NCBI GenBank assembly: GCA_035627835.1
Contig: DASPKX010000114.1
Coordinates: 1-27,359, forward strand
Reading direction: 5' to 3'
Source of the DNA: DASPKX01 sp035627835
Lineage (GTDB): Bacteria > Verrucomicrobiota > Verrucomicrobiia > Limisphaerales > SXQI01
Length of the DNA: 27,359 nucleotides
Part shown: in pieces, positions 22,032 through 27,359 of the stretch
How the letters are laid out: every line of letters begins with the position of its first letter
How positions within the stretch are numbered: position 1 is the first letter of the stretch
Made by a program: the position numbers and the translations under genes
The notes under the pieces: generated by a model
What the model saw: the letters and a program-made list of their open reading frames with translations, nothing else
Told to the model about the DNA's origin: nothing
Databases searched by the model: none

Positions 22032-23969
22032 ATGACGACAAAACTATTTTCTGAACTCGGTCTCTCGGAGGAAATCCAGAAAGCGATCGACAAACTCGGC
22101 TTTGAAAAAGCCTCTCCCATTCAGGCGGAAACTATTCCCCTGCTGATGGAAGGGAAGGATCTCTTCGGCCAATCCCAAACCGGCTCCGGCAAAACAGCCG
22201 CCTTCGCGATCCCGGCAATCGAAAAGGTCGACACCTCCAACCGAGCAGTCCAGGCGCTTATCCTCACGCCGACCCGCGAGCTGGCTATCCAGGTTTCCGA
22301 GGAAGTTCACAAGCTGGCCTTTTTTAAACGCGGCATTCACGCCCTCCCGATTTACGGGGGCCAATCCTACGACCGGCAGTTCTACGGGCTGAAGCAGGGC
22401 GCGCAAATTGTCATTGGCACACCCGGGCGCGTAATGGATCACATGCGGCGCGGCACGCTGAAGCTCGAGCAAACCAAACTGGTGATTCTGGACGAAGCTG
22501 ACGTCATGCTGGACATGGGCTTTCGCGAGGATATCGAGGTCATTCTCAAGGCAGTGCCCAAGGAGCGGCAGACGGTTTTCTTCTCCGCGACGCTCTCCCG
22601 CACGATTAAGGAGCTGATTGAGACTTACGCGCGCGAACCACAGCATGTGCGCATCGAGCAGAAAACGGTCACGGTTCCGACCGTTGAGCAGACTTATTAC
22701 GAGGTAGATCGGCGTTTCAAAGTTGAACTGCTCACCCGCTTGATCGACATCCACGACCTGAAGCTCGGCATCATCTTCTGCAACACTAAACGGATGGTGG
22801 ACGATCTCGTGGAGCACCTGAACGCGCAGGGTTATTCCGCTGACCGTTTGCATGGGGACATGACGCAAGCTATGCGCGATCGCGTCATGCAAAAGTTCCG
22901 CAAGTCGGGCTTGGAATTCCTCGTCGCGACCGATGTTGCGGCGCGCGGGATTGACGTTGATGACGTGCAGGTGGTGTTCAATTACGACCTTCCATACGAC
23001 GTGGAAGATTACGTCCATCGCATTGGCCGCACTGGGCGAGCAGGACGCAGCGGGCGCGCCATCTCTTTCGTCGCGGGCCGTGAGTTATTCCAAATTCATC
23101 AGATCGAGCGCTACACAAAGACCCGCATTCATCGAGCGAAAATTCCGACCCAAACGGAAGTCGAGCAGGCGCGCGACGCTGCGTTCATCACTAAAGTTCG
23201 TGAGACTCTCCAGACCGGCGAATACAAGAAGCAGGACCAAGTTATCTCCATCCTTCTCGAAGAAGGTTTCAGCTCCACCGACATCGCCTCGGCCCTGATC
23301 CATCACCTCCAAGGGGACGACACTCGCAAAACCGCAGAGCCCCCGCCGCGCAACGAATTCCGCGAGGAACGCGAGCGGGATGATCGCCGCGGACGTTTCG
23401 ATAGAGGGGACAGGGGGCCACGTGAAAGACGAGGGCGGGATGATTACGGTGATCGCCGGGCTTTCGCGGCTCAACGTCGTGAATTCCCAGCCCAACCTCG
23501 GGAAGGTCGTATGCCTGAGCGCCCAGCAGCGCCGGTGGGAACCGCAGCCGCCGAAGTGCGCAAACCCGCTGCGGAACGGGCCCCTGCCGCAGAGCGCAAA
23601 CCGCTCGCCCCTCGAAGCGAGTCCCCTCGCCCGGAACGTCCGCTTGCGCCGAAAGCCAAGGCCCCTTGGCCCGTGGAGCCACCGACATTAGCCCCAAAGA
23701 GCCGCAAGACGCCTGAAAACCAAACTCGCCTGCACGTGAATGTAGGCGCCGAAACAGGCGCAACCCGCGAGGAGTTGCTCCGTCTTTTTCAAGGCGAGAC
23801 CGGCCTGCCAGCAGGCGCGTTTGGTTATGTAGACATCCGTGAGCGCCACGCCTTCGTCGACGTTGTCCATGAACACGCCAAGTCCGTGGTCAGCAAACTG
23901 AACCGGACGCAATTTAAGACTCAGCGCCTGAAGGTAAAAATGCGCTCCGAAGAGGCGAACGAGAAGTGA
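22032..23969 (+). CDS. DEAD-box RNA helicase, DeaD/CsdA-like, with DbpA-type RNA-binding domain
   Basis: This 645-residue ATP-dependent RNA helicase is likely active in ribosome assembly or RNA turnover. The Q motif region (LGFEKASPIQAETIP), Walker A SQTGSGKT (48-55), PTRELA (80-85), DEAD (154-157), SAT (185-187), VATDVAARGIDV and HRIGRTGR (329-336) are all canonical. Residues ~440-560 are disordered, rich in Arg/Asp/Gly then Pro/Ala/Glu (RERDDRRGRFDRGDRGPRER; RPERPLAPKAKAPWP). A C-terminal RRM-like DbpA domain spans ~565-640 (LHVNVGAETGATREELLRLF; GYVDIRERHAFVDV). ATG 22032 has AAGGGG upstream; earlier in-frame sequence is not conserved-looking. The divergent gene may start only 16 bases away. 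Long-tailed DEAD-box proteins of this kind are often cold-induced; no regulatory element was seen. Confidence 0.93.
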   Translation: MTTKLFSELGLSEEIQKAIDKLGFEKASPIQAETIPLLMEGKDLFGQSQTGSGKTAAFAIPAIEKVDTSNRAVQALILTPTRELAIQVSEEVHKLAFFKRGIHALPIYGGQSYDRQFYGLKQGAQIVIGTPGRVMDHMRRGTLKLEQTKLVILDEADVMLDMGFREDIEVILKAVPKERQTVFFSATLSRTIKELIETYAREPQHVRIEQKTVTVPTVEQTYYEVDRRFKVELLTRLIDIHDLKLGIIFCNTKRMVDDLVEHLNAQGYSADRLHGDMTQAMRDRVMQKFRKSGLEFLVATDVAARGIDVDDVQVVFNYDLPYDVEDYVHRIGRTGRAGRSGRAISFVAGRELFQIHQIERYTKTRIHRAKIPTQTEVEQARDAAFITKVRETLQTGEYKKQDQVISILLEEGFSSTDIASALIHHLQGDDTRKTAEPPPRNEFREERERDDRRGRFDRGDRGPRERRGRDDYGDRRAFAAQRREFPAQPREGRMPERPAAPVGTAAAEVRKPAAERAPAAERKPLAPRSESPRPERPLAPKAKAPWPVEPPTLAPKSRKTPENQTRLHVNVGAETGATREELLRLFQGETGLPAGAFGYVDIRERHAFVDVVHEHAKSVVSKLNRTQFKTQRLKVKMRSEEANEK

Positions 23970-23978
23970 TGATGATGG

Positions 23979-23999
23979 TGCCCGCAACTCCAACGGGCA
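23979..23999. terminator. Likely terminator between convergent helicase genes
   Basis: TGCCCG (23979-23984) pairs with CGGGCA (23994-23999) around a 9-base loop. On the plus strand a pyrimidine-rich run (TCCTTCATCTTCTTTTCTTA) follows, suitable for ending the DEAD-box transcript. Confidence 0.45.
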
Positions 24000-24018
24000 T
24001 CCTTCATCTTCTTTTCTT

Positions 24019-24044
24019 ATCTGCGGAAATCTGCGCGATCTGCG
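24019..24044. repeat. Triple ATCTGCG intergenic repeat
   Basis: ATCTGCG occurs at 24019-24025, 24029-24035 and 24038-24044, with spacings of 10 and 9 bases, in the 94-base gap between convergent genes. Similar tandem ATCTGCG-type stretches are found, to my recollection, between genes of several environmental bacterial phyla. The function is unknown. Confidence 0.5.
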
Positions 24045-24063
24045 GATTGCTTTTCCGCCCGCC

Positions 24064-26586
24064 TCAGTGCCGGCGCAGGATCAGCTTGTGATCCACGCGG
24101 CGGGTCTGGGTGTAATCCAGCGGCGGCAGGTCCACTAAGGTTGGCGATTCGGTTTCATCCAGCGTGTCGCGCGCTAATTCGCGGAAGGCCATCCACCGCG
24201 GCCAATCGACCGCCGGGGCATGCGAGATTTGCCGGAGCAAACTGCGCCACTCAATAATGACCCGGTCGATGTCGCCCACGCCGAGAAAATCAGTCACCCA
24301 CTCGTATTTGCTTTGCGGATTCTTATGCACATGAGCGACCACGATTTCCGCTCCGGCGCCATAGCGAGGCGGCACGCCGTTCTCTAGGTAACCAGGCACG
24401 GATTGGCTTCCGAATGCTTCATGGCAAGCCATCGCGAGTTTACCTGCCCAACGATTCTCCTCGCCACAGAAGCGGAAACCGGCGTCGAGATTCGCGACGT
24501 CGTAGATCAACTCTTCCAGCGGATAATTTGGATCTTCTAACGCGGCGGCGATTGCCAATCCATCTCCTTGCTGAAAAAAGCTAACCACTTGGCCCCGCTG
24601 CGTCGGCACGCCGTATTGATCGATCAATTTCAAGCGACGCCACAGCAACGCCACGCCGGTGGATGTATCCAAATCCCTGCAGACCGGCACCAGCGGGCAA
24701 ATTGCGCAGTCGGGCGGAAACACGTCCCGTTCCACAGGGTTCCAGATTGCAACGCCATGCGCATCGACAGGAACCTTAAGCGTCTGACTAGCGAGCGAGA
24801 GGTCCGCGGTTATCCTGTGCGCCTGTCGGCGGAACCGCACCACGGGAGTCCCCTGCTCAGACATCTTCGTTTCGATGAGCGGGCGGATTGTGCTTTCGAA
24901 TAACTCCATCGGGGCCTGGCGACCGCGCCAATTGGTTAGACGACGCATCCACTTCACCAGGACGATCTGATCATTCTCGAGAACCTCCGCCACTGTAATC
25001 CCGCGGCCATAGCGCGGCTCCTCGCCAGGCTCGGTTAACCGCACCAGCGAACCGGTCCCGAGTTTTCCGAGAATCTCCTGGTTTCCGAGAGCTGGCTTCA
25101 GTTCAACGGTCCCGGGGCAAGTCTCGTCTTTGGGCTGCTCGGCTTTCGTGACGTAAAAAATATCTGCCACTTTCACGTCCTGAGGCTCCGGATGGACCTC
25201 CCATTCGCCGCGCGAATTGAGGATCTGACGAACCCGTTTGCGCACATGACGCGCCCGCTCGGAATCAGTGGGCAAGCCACACGGAACGCTGGGGTGCTTG
25301 ATTGATTCCTCAATGCCTAAGGAAATAGGCTTAGTGGTAAACAGGCGATCCTGCACGCGAACCGCTGCCTCAAACGGATTCTTGTCGAGGTTCGCGGCTC
25401 CGGTCATCACTCCAAGCAACGCGCTCCAATCAACGGCTCCGCTTCGCGAGAGATGGGCCGGACGCCCCTCCATCAACCGAATCTCATTTGCGGTGACTAA
25501 AACATAGCCGACTTCATCGAGGCCGCGCCGCCCCGCCCTACCGAACATCTGCAAAATCTCGTCAGCGCGAAGCGGCTGCTCCACGTAATCCCGCTTATAG
25601 GATTCGCCCGCAAGAGCCACACTACGGAGAGAGAAATTAATTCCAGCCGCCAACCCCATCGTCGCAACCACCACCCGCAACTGCCCCGCCTTCGCGAGTG
25701 GTTCAATCACTCCAGCGCGCACCGCATAACTCAGCCCGCTATGATGATACGCAACGCGGCTGCGCAGCAGCTTGGCCAGGTGCTCCCCGACCAGGAGCTT
25801 TTGTTCTGCAGTGAGCTGAAGAGGATTGGGATTCGGCAAATAGCGGGCCAACTCGGCGGCCATTGCTTCTGTTGCCCGCCGCTGAGGGGCGAAGATCAAC
25901 GTCGGCCCAAGATCCTCCGCCAACGCCTTGGCAATAACACGCGGCCAATAACCACGAATTTCTGTGGGCACATGGAAGTTAAGGTGATTGGCAAAAACTT
26001 CTTCCAACGGGACCGGGCGCACCTCATGCCGAATCAACACAGCATCTCGGCCAATACGCCGCAGCCACTCCACGACATGGTGCGGATTGGCAACGCTGCC
26101 GCTGAGCAAAAGCAGTTGCGTTTGCGGCGGAGCTAAAGCCATCGCCAACTCGTAGTTCAACCCGCGATCCGGGTCAGCCAGCATCTGATACTCATCAATA
26201 ACCAAAAGAGAAGGGCCATCGCCTGAAATCAGCCGGTTCTTCTGCGTCTCCAGCGTGGCGACGAGCACGGGCGCGCGAAGGTTCTCAGAAAGATCGCCCG
26301 TGGCGATCCCGACATCCCAACCTTTGGAACGCCATTCAGCCAATTTGTCATTAGCGAGCGCGCGGGTTGGAACCGTGTAGATCGCTTGCCCACGATTTTT
26401 GCCATGGTTGGACCAAAGCTCGAAGATCAGCGTCTTGCCGGCTCCCGTCGGCGCGTGCACGACAACGTCCTGCCCCGCCCTAAGCGCCGCAACGGCCTGC
26501 TGCTGCCAAAGATCGGGAACGGTCACCTTGTTCAGCACGCTTTCCAGCTGCGCCGCGACACCTTCCATGCCTTCAAAGTAGTGCAC
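24064..26586 (-). CDS. Ski2-like DEAD/DEAH-box helicase with C-terminal cysteine motif
   Basis: This 840-residue superfamily 2 helicase has Walker A APTGAGKT (45-52) and a DEYQ box (131-134) in place of DExH/DEAD. Motif III reads SGS (162-164) in place of SAT. It also has VVVATMGLAAGINF and the Ski2-type motif VI QMFGRAGRRG (346-355). The C-terminal half has no family I can name: a beta-rich section (~500-600), then CAICPLVPVC (C627, C630, C636), then a helical region (FGSQSVPGYLENG). The cysteine spacing recalls iron-sulfur or zinc sites, with no certain fourth ligand. The start is taken as GTG 26586; ATG 26568 is an alternative with GAAGG too close. Likely roles are RNA processing or DNA repair. 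It faces the DeaD-like gene tail to tail and diverges from an oxidoreductase gene. Confidence 0.85.
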   Translation of the reverse strand: MHYFEGMEGVAAQLESVLNKVTVPDLWQQQAVAALRAGQDVVVHAPTGAGKTLIFELWSNHGKNRGQAIYTVPTRALANDKLAEWRSKGWDVGIATGDLSENLRAPVLVATLETQKNRLISGDGPSLLVIDEYQMLADPDRGLNYELAMALAPPQTQLLLLSGSVANPHHVVEWLRRIGRDAVLIRHEVRPVPLEEVFANHLNFHVPTEIRGYWPRVIAKALAEDLGPTLIFAPQRRATEAMAAELARYLPNPNPLQLTAEQKLLVGEHLAKLLRSRVAYHHSGLSYAVRAGVIEPLAKAGQLRVVVATMGLAAGINFSLRSVALAGESYKRDYVEQPLRADEILQMFGRAGRRGLDEVGYVLVTANEIRLMEGRPAHLSRSGAVDWSALLGVMTGAANLDKNPFEAAVRVQDRLFTTKPISLGIEESIKHPSVPCGLPTDSERARHVRKRVRQILNSRGEWEVHPEPQDVKVADIFYVTKAEQPKDETCPGTVELKPALGNQEILGKLGTGSLVRLTEPGEEPRYGRGITVAEVLENDQIVLVKWMRRLTNWRGRQAPMELFESTIRPLIETKMSEQGTPVVRFRRQAHRITADLSLASQTLKVPVDAHGVAIWNPVERDVFPPDCAICPLVPVCRDLDTSTGVALLWRRLKLIDQYGVPTQRGQVVSFFQQGDGLAIAAALEDPNYPLEELIYDVANLDAGFRFCGEENRWAGKLAMACHEAFGSQSVPGYLENGVPPRYGAGAEIVVAHVHKNPQSKYEWVTDFLGVGDIDRVIIEWRSLLRQISHAPAVDWPRWMAFRELARDTLDETESPTLVDLPPLDYTQTRRVDHKLILRRH

Positions 26587-26598
26587 CCTGAGGCAAAT

Positions 26599-26648
26599 GG
26601 CAGTTGGGAAAATAATGTCAGGTAAAGCCCTGACGGAAATTAACTGCC
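26599..26648. promoter_or_regulatory. Nested inverted repeats between divergent genes
   Basis: Outer arms GGCAGTT (26599-26605) and AACTGCC (26642-26648) enclose inner arms GTCAGG (26617-26622) and CCTGAC (26629-26634) with a 6-base loop. The internal loop is purine-rich on both sides (GGGAAAATAAT and GGAAATT). It lies in the 117-base gap between the helicase start and the oxidoreductase start, so it could be an operator or a leader RNA fold for either. No clear promoter boxes were seen. Confidence 0.4.
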
Positions 26649-26703
26649 CTACGCGTTTTCCTTCGCCTTGTGAGCGGCCGTCTTTTGGGATAAGACGTTC
26701 GCC

Positions 26704-27359
26704 ATGTCCTCCACACCGCTTTCACGGCGCAGATTCATCTATTCTTCAGCCGCCCTTGCTGCTGCGGCAGCCCTCCCTGCGTTTGGCCAAAGGACACGCA
26801 AAGTCCCAGCCAATGAGAAGCTGAATATCGCCATCATTGGCGCGGGCGGACGTGGCGCCGAAAACCTCAAAGGCGTGAGCACTGAGAACATTGTCGCGCT
26901 TTGTGATGTGGACATGGAGCGCGCGGCTGACGCCTTCAAACAATATCCCGCAGCCGCGCAATACACCGATTGGCGCCGGCTCCTGGATCGCGAAAAGAAC
27001 ATCGACGCCGTGGTCATCAGCACCCCGGACCACACTCATGCGACCATCGCGGCCGCAGCTCTTCGCGCTGGGAAACACGTTTATTGCGAGAAGCCGCTCA
27101 CGCGAACGATTTACGAGGCTCGCACTCTGCAAAACCTCGCCAGCAAAGGCCGCTTAGTTACGCAAATGGGTCAGCAAGGCCACGCGACGGAAGGCACCCG
27201 CCGCCTGGTGGAAACGCTCCGCTCCGGCGCGCTTGGCGACGTAACCGAAGTCCATGTTTGGACCGATCGCCCCGCGGGCTGGTGGCCTCAAGGCGTGACC
27301 CGCCCCCGCCAGCGCCCACGCATCCCGCAAACACTCGATTGGGATCTCTGGCTCGGCCC
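26704..27359 (+). CDS. Tat-exported Gfo/Idh/MocA family oxidoreductase (3' partial)
   Basis: The open frame starts at ATG 26704 and runs off the right edge after 218 codons. It opens with a twin-arginine signal (LSRRRFIYSSAALAAAAALP). The Rossmann fold follows (LNIAIIGAGGRGAENLKGV, ENIVALCDVDMERAADAF), with VVISTPDHTHATIAA, the EKP motif in HVYCEKPLTRTIYEAR, and LDWDLWLGP at the cut end. It aligns along its whole visible length with the oxidoreductase at 8654-9943 (for example IVALCDVD, HVYCEKPLT, LVTQMG, DWDLWLGP are shared), so the two are paralogues. A tryptophan/proline-rich insert (TDRPAGWWPQGVTRPRQRP) replaces the shorter loop of the other copy, as in a large subgroup of Tat-type members. 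The substrate is unknown, probably a sugar or cyclitol. Confidence 0.92.
   Translation, partial: MSSTPLSRRRFIYSSAALAAAAALPAFGQRTRKVPANEKLNIAIIGAGGRGAENLKGVSTENIVALCDVDMERAADAFKQYPAAAQYTDWRRLLDREKNIDAVVISTPDHTHATIAAAALRAGKHVYCEKPLTRTIYEARTLQNLASKGRLVTQMGQQGHATEGTRRLVETLRSGALGDVTEVHVWTDRPAGWWPQGVTRPRQRPRIPQTLDWDLWLG

Noticed and set aside
24064..26586. Helicase as part of an antiphage defence system
   Set aside because: No nuclease, methylase, toxin or other defence gene adjoins it; neighbours are housekeeping-type.

Overview
The window reads as a free-living, GC-rich bacterium of the phylum Verrucomicrobiota, or at least the Planctomycetes-Verrucomicrobia group. The basis is the gene content: Tat-exported Gfo/Idh/MocA oxidoreductases, secreted DUF1080 and DUF6797-type proteins, a type II secretion locus with a PilM/N-like L protein and PilO-like M protein, secreted glycine-rich proteins ending in an 'FFRV'-like strand, and many starts without a clear Shine-Dalgarno sequence. 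No taxonomic marker was searched. I see no phage, insertion sequence, integrase or CRISPR array.

Layout. (1) Positions 2-4348, plus strand: the end of a type II secretion/type IV pilus-like operon, gspL/pilN-like (5' end missing), gspM/pilO-like and the secretin gspD. (2) 4345-5590, minus strand: an AI-2E family permease, and upstream of it tRNA-Gly(TCC) with its own promoter. (3) 5590-8546: two secreted low-complexity proteins facing each other, a glycine-rich beta-helix protein (plus) and a Gly/Ala/Thr/Gln-rich protein (minus), with interlocked stop codons. (4) 8654-11357, minus strand: an operon of a four-cysteine protein, RNase III and a Tat-type oxidoreductase. (5) 11532-17110, minus strand: an unusual MlaA/alpha-beta-hydrolase fusion, a 443-base hairpin-rich intergenic stretch, and a DUF6797/beta-propeller plus DUF1080 pair. 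(6) 17317-21117, plus strand: a degenerate Ser/Thr kinase, then a tight trio of glucose-dehydrogenase-like enzyme, cyclase-family hydrolase and MidA-type methyltransferase. (7) 21026-27359: an unknown minus-strand protein, a DeaD-like RNA helicase (plus), a Ski2-like helicase (minus), and a second Tat-type oxidoreductase that runs off the right end.

How the genes may work together. The secretion genes, the two secreted repeat proteins, the DUF6797 and DUF1080 proteins and the two Tat oxidoreductases describe a cell that exports many proteins and handles sugars or glycosides in the periplasm. DUF1080 enzymes are known to act on 3-keto-glycosides, and Gfo/Idh/MocA enzymes can make them, so a keto-sugar route is plausible but not proven. 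RNase III and two helicases form an RNA-handling theme. The most unusual items are the MlaA-hydrolase fusion, the probable pseudokinase, the regular ~50-residue beta-helix/glycine-loop repeats, and several very compact junctions, including a 92-base convergent coding overlap and a tRNA promoter lying on a neighbour's start codon.
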